A stretch of 64,000 bases of DNA from Sistotremastrum niveocremeum HHB9708 (lineage: Eukaryota; Basidiomycota; Agaricomycetes; Sistotremastrales; Sistotremastraceae). The stretch spans positions 496,001 through 560,000 of the forward strand of contig KV419401.1 in assembly GCA_001630475.1 (NCBI GenBank), written 5' to 3'. Under the pieces are notes generated by a model. That model was not told where the DNA came from. It ran no database searches and saw only the letters and a program-made list of their open reading frames with translations. Positions 12,737-24,145 of this stretch are shown here, piece by piece. Numbering within the stretch: the first letter of the stretch is position 1; each line of letters opens with the position of its first letter. Made by a program: the position numbers and the translations under genes.

Positions 12737-13950
12737 TCACTGCTCAGATGCCAAGCGCAAACTTGAACCCGAGAAAGTAGGACTGAAGATCAGCGGAGTG
12801 TTTGGCTCGGTCTTCTTGCGCTTGCCGTTCTTGTTTCCAGACTTGTTGCCCAAGACCTGTGTGGGCTTTGCGTCCGATTTCTTAGTGACGGCCGACACCG
12901 AAGCCTTGTTGACAGGGACTTGGGATTCTTGATTGGCGAGAGGCACATGCAGTGCAGGTGCATTCATGAGGGGCGCATGAATTGTTGGAGCGTCGGCTGA
13001 CTGGGTAGAAGGGAATTCCTTCAGGAAGGTGGCAATATCCTGGTTTAAACTGTCCCACCCGTTCTCGAGGAGATTTGGGAGATCAGTTGTAGGGGCTTCA
13101 CGGTAGATTGGCACAGGATTCAGAGTGGCAGGAGGAATGTGGGAAGGAGGTGCTGGGGTGTCTTCGGTGTCTGAAGGTTCTTGCGGATAGATCGTCACAG
13201 CGCCTTGCGGACCAACACCTCGTGTGATATTGATTGGTACAATATTAGCTTTGGCGGCTAGGATGCGGTGCAGAGCCTCATAGAATGGGAACTCCTTGCA
13301 CACAGAGTCTACAGACAACAGGAATGAGTGCGAAGAGACAACAAAACAGCCATTGACGCACCCCATAAGTTCTGAGCATCGCTTGGTGTATCATGATCAG
13401 GACCCTCCGGAGAGATATAGAACCTGAGAATTCCATCTTCAACTTCGACTCCGCCCTCACCGTCGATGCCATTCCCAGTATAATAAAATTTCGCGGCCTG
13501 CCTCTTATACTCTTTCGAAAGCCTGTAGCACATTAAAGTCGTCTCTCTCGTATTGGCAACTTGACTCACGCTTCATACTTGTTCTTTACCCTGTTTCCGA
13601 GCTCAGTCATCTTCGCCGGCGGTGCATCCGTGGCCTCGTCTGGAAATAACTTGAGCGCCATACGCTTAAAAACCGAAGTTTTACTCTCTCCCGACGTGTT
13701 CTGCAAAGGCAGACGCGTCAGTCGCGTGATTCAACACTCCAATAGTACTTACATCATCAGCGTCGGCTTTTCCGAAGATGACCTTGCGGAAGTCGTCGTC
13801 TTCGAGGATGGCAATGAGCTCCCATATCTTTTCACATCCATTTGCGTCCCAACGATAAGCCGGAGTCCTTTTCCTTTTCGTGTCGAGCTGTGAGGCGGCG
13901 GCGGCGACTGGTACGTCGGGCTTTATAGAAGGTGCAGGGGCTGGCGGCAT
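12737..13950 (-). CDS. Myb/SANT-like DNA-binding domain protein
   Basis: Four exons (13753-13950, 13570-13700, 13362-13522, 12737-13308, complement) join to 353 aa in an open frame. Residues ~33-125 form a trihelix/Myb-SANT-like region. It opens with YRWDANGCEKIWELIAILED and continues through FKRMALKLFP to NRVKNKYEALSKEYKRQAAK. This is the arrangement found in many basidiomycete Myb/SANT-like proteins that resemble the DNA-binding partner proteins of Harbinger-type transposons. The C-terminal half is Pro/Ala-rich and disordered, ending in a Lys/Asn-rich patch (NKSGNKNGKRKK) that may be a nuclear localisation signal. No transposase or inverted repeats are visible nearby. It could be a host regulator or a domesticated transposon-associated gene. 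It lies between the two peroxygenase genes on the same strand. Confidence 0.7.
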
Positions 13951-14892
13951 GCTTCTTGTTCTCGCGCTCAGTAGAGCCTAGTTGGGTTGTAGCGACGCGT
14001 CGGGGCGGTGAGAGCGCGTCTGCGGCGGCGGAGTTTCAAACGCGGCGGAGTAGGGTTCATGTCACACGTTGTATTTAGCCGAAAACAAGTGTCACAATAA
14101 GCAGTCACACAAGCGACGAAAAGCAGCTCCCGGGCTACTTATCGCTCGAAAGCTGTTTCTCTCAAAAAGGAAGGTGTTTTCACTTGAAAACTGTTTTGCG
14201 TTTCCTCGCTCTGAACTTTGAAGGCCCCTATTATCATCAAGAGTGAGTTTTTTGGATGAAAACGGGAATGCTGGAAGATGAGCGGACCTCTGTCTCCAAG
14301 CAGTCAAAGCACTGTTATGACCACATCGTTGGATTATAGCGGCAGGCCTGATAGATGACACTGACTCGGCTGCCTTGACGTGGCCGCCTAGGTCGCAACA
14401 TTTGTTGGATAACCCCTGTAGTGATTGTTTTCGGGGCATCGAAAAGAACATTTGATCTGAATTTTCCAACTTTTGGTCGAGGGAAAAGCCCTTAAAAGGC
14501 CTAGAAAGCGATGTGACAGACTAGCTGATGCACCGCTGAGATCGTTGGAGTGTAGCTTGAGTGTAGCCAAGAGTTAGCGAGATGGGCGCGTCGCCTCGCT
14601 CTTCGCGCTCGGAGATTTCAATGTAGGCATAAATGCTCGTGCGGTTAAGAGCCCTATCACGTCCAGATAATCTTCAATGTACGATTGAACCAGAACACGT
14701 TGTTCCAAGCATCGTTCATAATGAGCTCGTGTCGGGATCGGACTCTCGGAATCGGATATGCTGCTGAGTCATCCCCGATTCCGATTCCCGATGGCTGGGT
14801 TAGGATTCACGACGACAGTGGCGTCAAGACCAATTCAATATAAATAACTATTTTCCTGAGCCTCGGCATGACAAGCTATATCAATTATTGAT
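13951..14892. other. Intergenic, no gene seen
   Basis: Upstream flank of the Myb/SANT-like gene and 3' flank of UPO copy 2. Short overlapping minus-strand frames (about 14090-14570) have no motif. CGATTCCGATTCC-like repeats occur near 14727-14790 and a related stretch near 12020-12050, of unknown meaning. Confidence 0.4.
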
Positions 14893-16503
14893 CTAAGTTC
14901 CTACAGGACCTGCAGGTGGAATCACCGTGCAATTGAACGCCCCTGCGACCACTCCCAGAAGAGTTTTAACGTTCTCCGCGAACAACCCGGTGCTATGATT
15001 TATGAGGGTCGTGTACGTGTATGGAAGGTTCAGGACCGCGAGATCGAAATAAGCAGCGTTACACTGTTCCGCAATAGATTAGACGGATGAGCTCAGATGT
15101 TAGAGTAATACTCACGGGGCCGACATAAGGAGGGTCGGTGATATAAGTCAAGTTGGGAGCGTTCTGGCCAGGTTGAACAAGATGAGCAGAGAGAACATCG
15201 CTCGCTGTTGCCAATATGAGAGCCACATCTCCAGGGGAGGCTCTGCGCCACCAGTTCGGGGCGAAGGTCTGATTGCGGAAGATAGAGCCAAGACTTGGAA
15301 TGCTGAGAGTTTCATCTGTACCTGTTACTGGATCAGTAGATGGTCCCTGATTAAAAATCGGGTACATGCCATTAGCAAAGAACTTGAGGATGAATGCAGC
15401 TTCGTTGTAGCTGGAGCCGATCCGCCCGGCATGGAAAGAAAGCTTCCAACCAGACACTATTCAGAAGATCTCTCGTGTCCCGACATGCATAGCACGCACC
15501 TTGGGGTCCCTTGATTGGTCATCCAAGAATCGCTCCCATTTAAACTCCTGCATAACCTTCAAGTTGACCAAAGAGTAATTTCCAGTGACCGGGGAATTGT
15601 CGCCGAAATGACCGATATAGGCAAGGAACTGGAGTTCGATTTGAATAAAGTGTTTCCGGATGCGACGCGAAGCACACCTGATCAAATAGGCTATCTTGGA
15701 AATGTCTATCATCGCCGAGAGCGGCGTCCTGGCGAGTCATAGACACGTCGCCTATTGATCCGTCAGAATAGCAGGACAAGAGAGTGAATGCAAACAAACC
15801 TTCGAAGCGACCGTGTTTCGCGATGCCCCCGGGACGACCGGGCCCGTCAATTTGGCCCGGTAATGGAGGCACGCGATGGTCTTCTCCTCCGATTGACAAG
15901 AGGTCTTCAAATGCATTTCCTCGAGCGAGCTAGAACAGAGCTATCAGTGTCTTGATGGATACACAGCGGGAAAGGTGGGGTACCATAGCGAACCCGGCCA
16001 AGAATCCTGCCAAGTCTCGCGCCATATTGAATCCCTCGCCAGTGCCGTTGAGGATTTGTTCGAAGGAAGCGATGCCCCTGGAGATAGCCTTGAGAGATGG
16101 AATGAGTACAAAGAGGGACTACTGACGTTCTTGGGATATAACCATGATTGGCGAGAGTGTTGAGTGCGGCTGGAAAGGGTGTTAATATGGAAATGTGTAT
16201 GGATGAATATCACTCACGACAAGGACCGCGCTGGTCTGTGGGACCTGGAGCTTTGAACGGATGAGCGGCATCTGAGGGGGAACGTCAGCATATGGCAGAT
16301 TATTACAATGAGAGACGGGAGCTTTGACCTGGAATTTTCTTCAATCCTGTATCGACAGGAAGTGGAGGGAGCACAATTTTATGCCCAGCGAAAAGACTGC
16401 TTGGAATGATATCGAAGGTGGGGTCGACATTGAGAGGACAGATGACAGATGACGAAATGAAAGAAGAAGCACAGAGGAACACGTTTTGAATGACTGTGTA
16501 CAT
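14893..16503 (-). CDS. Unspecific peroxygenase (heme-thiolate, long type), copy 2
   Basis: Ten exons join to 382 aa: 16329-16503, 16218-16271, 16127-16169, 15984-16077, 15800-15929, 15678-15751, 15500-15628, 15370-15442, 15116-15321 and 14893-15063 (complement). An N-terminal hydrophobic stretch after Met 16503 suggests secretion. The heme-ligand motif RGPCPALNTLANHGYIPR is split by an intron after the Cys codon. EGDVS and the R-x6-E pair in GRIGSSYNEAAF are intact, so the enzyme looks functional. It shares most intron positions with copy 1 but has three more (after RGPC, after GFAM, within RFEG-D). The intron at 15322-15369 starts with GC instead of GT; if retained it adds 16 residues without breaking the frame. 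The C-terminal ~40 residues align well with copy 1, including a final GPVG. Confidence 0.95.
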
Positions 16504-17996
16504 GTCTAAGGAGGTTTGCGAGATGCAAGCAGTTTGACCGAGGCATCAGCAGCTGAAGAGTGCTTTAATTGCAATCGAGTTTGAACCAGTGGCGGTGTGA
16601 CCAGCGCATGGTGTGCCTCCATTACTGATGAGACTAGTACACATTGGTCTCAGACGAAACTCAAGCACACATAACACAGAGATCCAGGGCTGATTAGACC
16701 GCCCATATGAGCGGCCAACTCACAACTGTAACAGTAGAAGGCACAAGGGCGCGACGGGATATGCAGCGGACTTCCAAACATACAGTTGTTTATCAGGCGC
16801 CTACAAACCCCTACAAGATGAGTCCACCACAGTGATTGGTGGTCTTGTCTGGCTAGATGCTCGCTTCGGTTGTCGGTATGACTCGTCCAATCATTTCTGG
16901 TAGTTTCGTGGTAAGTAACCCGGGCCAGTCGAATCCGACTCCGAAAAACGTAACCCTCTGACGCCCGTGCATGTTTCTTTTTGTTAAGGTGCTCTACGTG
17001 GGCAGAGATTTCACAAAGGCGATGTTCTAGACGTCCGCCCTTGTATTCCGGGGGGTCAAGCTTATGATTGGTCCCTCAGTTCCTTGGTTCTCACCTGGGC
17101 GCGCGAAACTCTGCGCTCCGTCGCCAGCGACGCCCCTATTACAGACTCCACAGTTCTCGATCATCGCGGAAAAGGAAAGGCCAAGATTACTCTGAAGAGA
17201 TGGAAGCAGTGGAGCCATATGTTTTGTTACTGATCAAGGAACAAGTGAGCTTACAGAAGGAGTCAGGGTCATAATTAAATTTCGGGCGGGCCTTAAGTTG
17301 TTCCGTCAGTGGCAGTCTCAACTCAGTTTCGAAGACGCCGACAAAGAAGCTTTCGAACAAGCTCTCCAGCATCATTTTCGATCATTTGCGATCAAGCTAT
17401 GATGCGCTGGCTCGGTGCCGCTCGCCTTGAAAACAAGCCATTCAAATTGTGCAAGAATATATTGGAAATTCCCTCCCTGAGATACCGTCACGATTGGCAG
17501 TGAAAAAGCATTCGAATTAAATGGGAGTGTATCCACTTTGGAATTTGTCGAAATAAATATCTCCGGTCTTTTGGCAGGTGAGTCGCGGACAACATCACTT
17601 AGCATTGACCAGACCACAGATTGGTTAATGAACTGATTTGAGGAATAGGTTCGTGGTCCGGACAAGTCCACAAGTCCCGGAAGCAGAAGCCAGACTTACA
17701 GCGCTGCGACTACCGTAGCAATACCGTAGCGCGACATGCGGAATAGACACATTGACAGACGATGGCCATTCGTACCGGCTGGTGCGGACTGAAGTGAAAG
17801 AAGAAAGAAACACCGTTATATGCTTTAGACGCAGCCGTAGTTACACTGCCATCAGTGGCGCAAATCCACGAGGCAGCCTTCAAAGGTGGTCATTCGTATA
17901 TCATCGACGTAATTCCCATGAGCGGATTAGGAGTCAAGCAAAGTTATGGGTGCTCGGGCCAAACACTTAATAACTTGTGGTCAAGAGCATCCCTCT
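16504..17996. other. Intergenic, 1.5 kb, no gene seen
   Basis: Upstream of UPO copy 2 and downstream of the beta-lactamase-like gene. Minus-strand frames at 17027-17218 and 17372-17671 lack recognisable motifs, and no splice pattern joins them into a longer product. No repeats or inverted termini were noticed. Confidence 0.4.
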
Positions 17997-20158
17997 TCAG
18001 TAACTTTTTTGAAACCACATCATAGCCTTTTTCCATGGTGCGTCTGGATCGCAACCTTCATAATCGGCGCGCGTCTCGTAGACAGCGAGACCATTGACTT
18101 CTCCGTTCTCGTTTACCGTGAACTGAGCTGGGAGAGGATCAGGGATGATGGAACTGATAAACGGTGTAGAGTCCGCGCCGTAGCCCTTGGGAAAGGGAGT
18201 TACACATGTCGAATTAACTGTCGAAGATAGTCAGGGTAGATCAAGTAGCGCACGGAGATAAAGACGGACATTGTAAACCGGTGCCCCGAGCAAAGTAGAA
18301 GTGGGAACACCACATTCGTTCATACGACGCGAGAAGCGTTTGATCGGAGTGTAGCTCTGGACCTAGCAATCCGCGGAAGTCTTCTTCGTAAAGCTTTCTG
18401 CACTCGTCGGAGCTTGAAACTTGAGAACAGAGGGTGACATTCCCGTATCCCGCGCTGTGATACGTTCCTTCGAATTGAGAGATGGAGGGAGAAGTAGAGT
18501 TGTTGTTAGCACTTGGCAACTCGGGTGTGGGAGGAGGAGAACCAGTACTATTTTTGGTTGAGGATGCAAGCTATTCGTGAGCCTGAAAACATACCGGTTG
18601 ACCCAAGGGATGTGAGAGAGGCCGAATACGTCTTCTGCAATGCGAGCTGCACTTGCCGTGAGGACTGCGTGCTTGTCATTCCCATTGCTTGACAGGAATA
18701 TCCCGAGGCCGTCATCAGGATACAGATGAAGTAGTGTCGAGAACCCCGGGAGACCTCCGTTGTGCCAAACCCTCTATTGGAAAAGAGAAACTGAGAGGAG
18801 TATACTATTGAGGACATGAGACGGCGTACATTATGTCCTTGATAAGAATCCAAGATCCACCCCAGACCATATGTCATCACCGAGGTATCGGGCCACTGAG
18901 GACGAGATGTGACAATGCTGTGTGCTCCTGTAATCGTTGTGAACGAAGAATGGGAGATGATAGTTTCATTGGTAGCTGCATTCTTTCCCTCGTTGAGGAG
19001 CATTTTCATCCACTTCGCCTTTGGGAGTTATCAGCGTCGTGTGAGGGGCAAGTCTGGCGAACTCCAACCATGTCTTTTGCGCTCGAGATGACACCCCCTG
19101 GGCCTCCTATGACCTCTCGGTCTTCAGCGTAGAACCGATATGGCATCCTGCGATTGTTGAAGCCGTCCCATGACTGGCTGAAATTTCCTTTGTTATCGGC
19201 TTCGTCTTCCGAGAAGCTCGATGTTGACATATTCAACGGTTTGAAGATGCGCTCTTCTACGAAGGAAGTATAATTGAGGGTCGAAAAACGGGCAATTATA
19301 TCCGTCGCGACAATGTACATCTACTCCACAAACGTCAACATTTTTTAGAGTGAAAATGGCATGGTTCACTAACGATGTTATTGTATTGCCATTTTTCTCG
19401 AAATTCGTAGGTAGGCTCTAGGTGACGGAGGCGTCTTGCATTGGCCAAAGGGGCATCACCGTGCAGATAAGACATGTCATGCCTGAGAAATTGTCAGAAC
19501 ATTTTCTGTGGTCAATTTCCGGGAGCGTGCTCACCTTGGCAGACCAGAGAGGTGGGTGAGAATATCTATCAAAGTCGCACTCTCTGTAGCCCGTTTATCT
19601 TGTAGGAGCCAGTCATCTGGCAACAGATCCGCGACTTTTGTAGACCAAACAAGCTTGTCCAGATTAGGAGGTAACCCGGTTTTGTTCCTCCCCTCGGCGA
19701 AGTCGTCGATCAGTATTCCCATGGACGCGGACGCGAAAGCTTTGGAGCACGAGCCTATGCTGAAAAGCGTCTGTTCAAGTCAAGGAGATGAGAATAAGAC
19801 GGCTGCGTTATCGAGCTATCAGTTGAGAACTAGTACTCACGTCTGGGTCAACCTCGTCTCCATCCTCCGTGCTTTTCCCAAACCCGCCGTACTCCTCTAG
19901 TCCATCTGGCCTCACGATAGCGATTGTGACACCAGGGGCTTTCCATTTCTCTCTCACTTCTTCGATGAACGTTGTGATTTCAGGACCTAGGATAGGCGCT
20001 CCTACTGGATTACTGATGAAGTTTGGGCCAGGATATGCCACATCCAGCGCCTGCCAACGAAACAGAGACGATAGACTAGACAAAATCAAGCTGGACGAGG
20101 CAACCAGGTCAGGAAACATGACTCCCAATGAGGTCAGGATGAACGTTCGACGAACCAT
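17997..20158 (-). CDS. Secreted beta-lactamase/transpeptidase-like serine hydrolase
   Basis: A multi-exon gene of about seven or eight exons from Met 20158 to the stop at 17997. It has an N-terminal hydrophobic leader (RRTFILTSLGVMFPDLVASS). The catalytic SxxK motif is SIGSCSKAF, at the start of exon 2 near 19765. The second-shell YxN is in EKWQYNN (near 19380). The KTG equivalent is HNGG in RVWHNGGLPGFS (near 18755). These motifs are in the usual family order. A C-terminal beta-rich domain follows, ending near TVNENGEVNGLAVYE and a WKKAMMWF tail. Members act as esterases, peptidases or acyltransferases; fungal substrates are mostly unknown. It could be an intracellular LovD-type acyltransferase, but the leader argues for secretion. 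Splice junctions were placed by eye, for example after AKDM near 19075. Confidence 0.85.
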
Positions 20159-20505
20159 TATTGCAGGCTGCGCAGGGGTTATGGGAGCACATGCTCGCAG
20201 CGTCAGAGCCGCAGCGGCGTCTAGTTGTACCGATCGTGACTCTCGTACGAGTAGGCGTACAAACATCGAATATATTCCACCGTGTAGCCTGGCGTTTCGA
20301 GTAGGCTTGTATAAGTAGGAAAGTCTCCGAAAACACGTAGAATACGATTGTTATTTTAAATGGTAGAAGGATGCAGAGGACAGAGGGAATTACAGGGACA
20401 GAAGGAAACTTGCAACAGGTCAAGAGTAGCGCTAGAGATACAGTGAATATGGACCAATAGTAAAGTCATAAGGATAGAGAAGGGATGAGAAGACCACGGA
20501 TCGGA
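20159..20505. other. Intergenic, no gene seen
   Basis: Upstream flank of the beta-lactamase-like gene and 3' flank of MYND copy 1. The last ~40 bp before 20506 match the 3' flanks of MYND copies 2 and 3 (AAGGATAGAG and GATTAACTGTAGCA-like strings). Confidence 0.5.
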
Positions 20506-21696
20506 TTAACTGTAGCAGGGAGGGAGTTTAGAACCGAACGTCGCTTTATTTCGAGTTTTGAGGACGCGGCGCAGGAAGCGCCTGTCTGTATTGGAAGGGG
20601 TAAATCCTGGGAGATTCGTGACGAAGCGATACAGGCAATCCTGCTCTGCAGCATATTGTAGTCGATACGGCGAGACATCCAATTTTGTGAATAGGATCGT
20701 ATAGAGACGGAGAAGATGCAAGATTTCTTTTTCGGTGGAGCAATTGATAATGCCGAAGGGGATAATGTCCAATGATGGAGTCTGATCGGGACGGTCAGCG
20801 TATGATTTGAGGCGCCAAACGGCTGGGATATGGTTGGGGGATTGGGAAAGGAAACGCTCCACATCTCTGGCTCCAGGCATAGAGACTCGTTGTTCTTTGA
20901 GCCCATGCTTATCCATGAGAGCGGCGAGGGACGAAGTGCGAAATGCTTTGCAGAACTCGCGGAAAGTGCACCGCTGCGTGAGCTGAACATAGATGGACTG
21001 GAGAGGGCCATCCCAGCAGCCGGCTTCGTCGTTGACACAAAAGCCAAATTTGATCCATTTCTCAGCATCGCGTTTCGAGTGTGTGTATCCGTTATAGATG
21101 GAGATATAGAAATTGAAGCAAAGTTGTTGGTGAGGGGGCCATTTTTTCATCTCTCTTTCCATATCGGTTCTGGAGGGGTTCCTTGGCGTCGCTCCTATGT
21201 CTTTCCAGACCTTGCCCATCACTTCGTAAGCGAATATGTGCGCAGGACAATCAATAGCTTCGGGAAGAAATTTTTCAGGGTGTTGAAGTAGCCATTGATA
21301 GTGAGGAAGACCGGGTTTCGTCCCAGCATCGTCATACGCTCTAAGAAGGTTCGCATAGAGTGTGTTCTCGAGTCGCCAACGGTGAATCGTTTTAGGCTTG
21401 ATGTTGAGGATGGTGAAGACATCGAGATATACACGACATAGTATGTCACAGTCTTCGAGAGAAGAGATGTTGAAGAAACCGTAGTCGCTTACTGTTGAAC
21501 GGTCGGATGTCGCTCTGCCGCTCAGAACCATAGCTGCGAGGCGATCTGCAGTCGTGATTTCTCGACCAGGCCGATCACATTCTATAATATGGACCATCCA
21601 ATGTTGCTTCTGACAGTCTGTACTGCAGTAGGGAGTGGTGGAACATCCGTGACACGTCTTTTTCGTGGGCGTTTGGCACATTATGCACTCTAACAT
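20506..21696 (-). CDS. MYND zinc-finger protein, array copy 1
   Basis: An intronless 396-aa frame. A MYND finger opens the protein, with Cys4, Cys7, Cys15, Cys18, Cys24, Cys28, His36 and Cys40 all in place (CIMCQTPTKKTCHGC, then PYCSTDCQK). The remaining ~355 residues form a helical domain shared by all four copies, with landmarks GREITTADRLAAMVLSG, LMDKHGLKE and FLRRVL. It ends with the tail GSKLPPCYS. MYND fingers bind proline-rich peptides and act as protein-protein adaptors. The downstream domain is not one I recognise and there is no SET domain, so this is not a SMYD methyltransferase. It is the first of four tandem same-strand paralogs. Confidence 0.85.
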   Translation of the reverse strand: MLECIMCQTPTKKTCHGCSTTPYCSTDCQKQHWMVHIIECDRPGREITTADRLAAMVLSGRATSDRSTVSDYGFFNISSLEDCDILCRVYLDVFTILNIKPKTIHRWRLENTLYANLLRAYDDAGTKPGLPHYQWLLQHPEKFLPEAIDCPAHIFAYEVMGKVWKDIGATPRNPSRTDMEREMKKWPPHQQLCFNFYISIYNGYTHSKRDAEKWIKFGFCVNDEAGCWDGPLQSIYVQLTQRCTFREFCKAFRTSSLAALMDKHGLKEQRVSMPGARDVERFLSQSPNHIPAVWRLKSYADRPDQTPSLDIIPFGIINCSTEKEILHLLRLYTILFTKLDVSPYRLQYAAEQDCLYRFVTNLPGFTPSNTDRRFLRRVLKTRNKATFGSKLPPCYS

Positions 21697-22366
21697 GTTT
21701 GAATTCGTCGATTGACGAGGAGAAAATGGGACTCTGGAAAGGGCGTCAGCAAAGAGCGCAGTGCCTGGAACACGTTAATCACGTCGATCTGATAGCCTAG
21801 CGTTTCTGAAGGTTCGCGAATTGGTACGAGACCGTCGTTGGCGGGTATCGTCGTCTTTGTAGGGCTCGAGAGGGACACAAATATGAGGCGACACTGCTGC
21901 AGACAGATGGCGTTTCGAGAAGTCTAGGCCAGACAGTGCTTAATGTGGCTGAGGCAGCTTAATAGACGTGATGTGAGTCTTGAAATGAGGATGAAGGTGG
22001 TGGTGCCAGAGACAGCGTCGGAGTTTTCCAGCCTGCAGCAGTTGGGCTCGTTCAATGATAAAAAATAGACGGCTCAATAGCACGGGTGACTTCAAAGTTT
22101 CCCCATAGGGATGTCATCATTATGGTCATGATTTATATTTTACCATGTGCTCTTGCGCACGTTTGTTTGCACTCGACGAACCAGGAAAAGATTTTTTGAA
22201 CACGATGACCGCTCAATATCATTACAAAACGACCGCAGAAGGGCGGAGGACATTACAGAAGAGATCTGGGTACAAAGGTGATGGAGCGCTAGGAATACAG
22301 TGGGCATGGGACTAATAGACAAGTCATAAGGATAGAGGAGAGGCGAGAGACAATGAATGGACCGAA
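21697..22366. other. Intergenic between MYND copies 1 and 2
   Basis: No gene seen. Parts of the flanks resemble the corresponding spacers downstream, consistent with tandem segmental duplication: TCGAGAGGGACAC-like 5' flanks, and an AAGGATAGAG...TTAACTGTAGCAGG 3' flank. Confidence 0.5.
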
Positions 22367-23575
22367 TTAACTGTAGCAGGGAGGGAGTTTGGAACCGTAT
22401 CTCGCTTTATTCTGGGTCCGGAGAACACGTCGTAGAAAGCGCCTCTCTGAGGCAGAGGGAGCAAATCCAGGAAGACCCATGGCGAACTGATAGAGACGAT
22501 CCTGCTCCGCAGCATGTTGTATCTGAAAGATTGAGATGTCTGGTTTCTTGAAAAGAGTAGCGTAGAAGCGTACGAGCTGCACGGCATCTTTACCGGCGCA
22601 ACAGTTGCCGAACCCAAACGGGAGGACATGCGATGACTTAATTTCGGAAGGGTGGGTCATGAGGGATTTTAAGCCCCAGACGGCAGGGATGTGATAGGGA
22701 GACTGTGAGAGAATTTGCTGGAATTCTGTGGCTTTGGGTAGAGCAAGACGACGCTCCTTGAGCCCATGCTTATCCATGAGATCGACGAGGCATGAAGTAT
22801 TGAATGCTGTACAAAATTCGTCGAAAGTGCAGCGTTGTACGAGCTCAGCATAGAGCTGCTGGATGGGTCCTTCCCACGGAACGGCATCAGTATCGATTTT
22901 ATCTTCGAGATCGAGACAGAAGCCGAATTTGATCCATGGCTCGGGACGGTGTACCGTGGGTTTAGTTCCGCTGAAAATGATGCGATAGAAATCCCAACAG
23001 AGCTTCGTATGAGGGGGCCACGAAGCCATCGCTAACAACATCACGAGTTCGGAAGGGCTCTTCGCCATTTCTACGACATGTGTCACAAGCTTGTCCATGA
23101 CATCGTGCCTCCACATTTGTGCTGGGGATTGAGCCGTCGCAGGGTCGAAGAGGTCGGGATGCTGACGCAGCCATGCATGATGAGCGGGATTTGCTTTTGC
23201 CCCTGCATCGTCATACGCTTTGAGGAGATTGGTATAGAGGGTGTCCTCAAGTCGCCAACGATGAAGCGTTTTCGGTTTAAGGTCAAGGATCGTGAAAACT
23301 TCGCGATAAATGTGCAGGAGGGTCGCCATGTCCTCGCGACAAGATAGATTGAGGAAGCCATAGTCAGACATTGTCGCGTGTTGGGTTGCCATTTCACCAG
23401 AGAGGACCATAGCGGCGAGGCGGTCTGCGGAGGTGATTTCTCGGCCAGGTCGATGACATCTGACTATGTGGACGATCCAATCCTTCTTCTGACAACCTGT
23501 ACTGCAGTAGGGAGTGATGGAACATCCGTGGCATGTCTTTTTCGTAGGGGTTTTACAGATTTTGCAGTTTAGCAT
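22367..23575 (-). CDS. MYND zinc-finger protein, array copy 2
   Basis: About 402 aa from Met 23575. An in-frame Met further out (23650) exists, but the inner Met gives MLNCKICKTPTKKTCHGC, matching the N-termini of the other copies. The MYND cysteines and histidine are all present at the same spacing as in copy 1. The body shares GREITSADRLAAMVLSG, KPKTLHRWRLEDTLY, LMDKHGLKERR and the tail GSKLPPCYS. It has an insertion of about ten residues after the copy 1 KFGFC motif. It is closest in sequence to copy 3. The biochemical role of the C-terminal domain is not recognised. Confidence 0.85.
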   Translation of the reverse strand: MLNCKICKTPTKKTCHGCSITPYCSTGCQKKDWIVHIVRCHRPGREITSADRLAAMVLSGEMATQHATMSDYGFLNLSCREDMATLLHIYREVFTILDLKPKTLHRWRLEDTLYTNLLKAYDDAGAKANPAHHAWLRQHPDLFDPATAQSPAQMWRHDVMDKLVTHVVEMAKSPSELVMLLAMASWPPHTKLCWDFYRIIFSGTKPTVHRPEPWIKFGFCLDLEDKIDTDAVPWEGPIQQLYAELVQRCTFDEFCTAFNTSCLVDLMDKHGLKERRLALPKATEFQQILSQSPYHIPAVWGLKSLMTHPSEIKSSHVLPFGFGNCCAGKDAVQLVRFYATLFKKPDISIFQIQHAAEQDRLYQFAMGLPGFAPSASERRFLRRVLRTQNKARYGSKLPPCYS

Positions 23576-24145
23576 GGTCGGTTTCGTGGATTGAGAAAGT
23601 AGGATCCTAGATGAAGGATCAGTGACGCGTCCAGTACTTGAAGTACACAACTCACAATGCTATAGGATCTGTTGGCTTCTAGCTCCTCAAAATTTGGCTG
23701 GTGGAAGATACGGTCGACTCTGAAGGTGAGGCTTTCTGGGGCTCGAGAGAGACTGGGTTCTGAGAGGACGCTGGGGCAGACAGATGACGTTTTGAGAATA
23801 ATAGACGACGCAGTACTTTAATAGTGATCAGGTAGCTTAAGGAACGTTATGAGAGTCCTAAAGTGCGAGTGAAGGTGATGGTGCCCGCGACAGTCTGTCG
23901 GGGATTTCCAACCCCGCCGCCCTGGTAGATACCTGCAGCACCCTCAATTGATTTCAGATACTGTACTTCCAATTTTTACTGTTCCACGAAATTTATTACA
24001 AGCGATGAATGAAGGACATTGAGAGGAGACAACTGTCGAAGGAATCTGGGCACGAAGAAAGAAGCACTAGGGATACAGTGGATGTGAGCCTGATAATAGA
24101 GCCATAAGGATAGAGAAGGAAGGAGGTCGCAATGAATCGATCGGA
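23576..24145. other. Intergenic between MYND copies 2 and 3
   Basis: No gene seen. The portion next to 24145 repeats the 3' flank found beyond copies 1 and 2. Confidence 0.5.
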
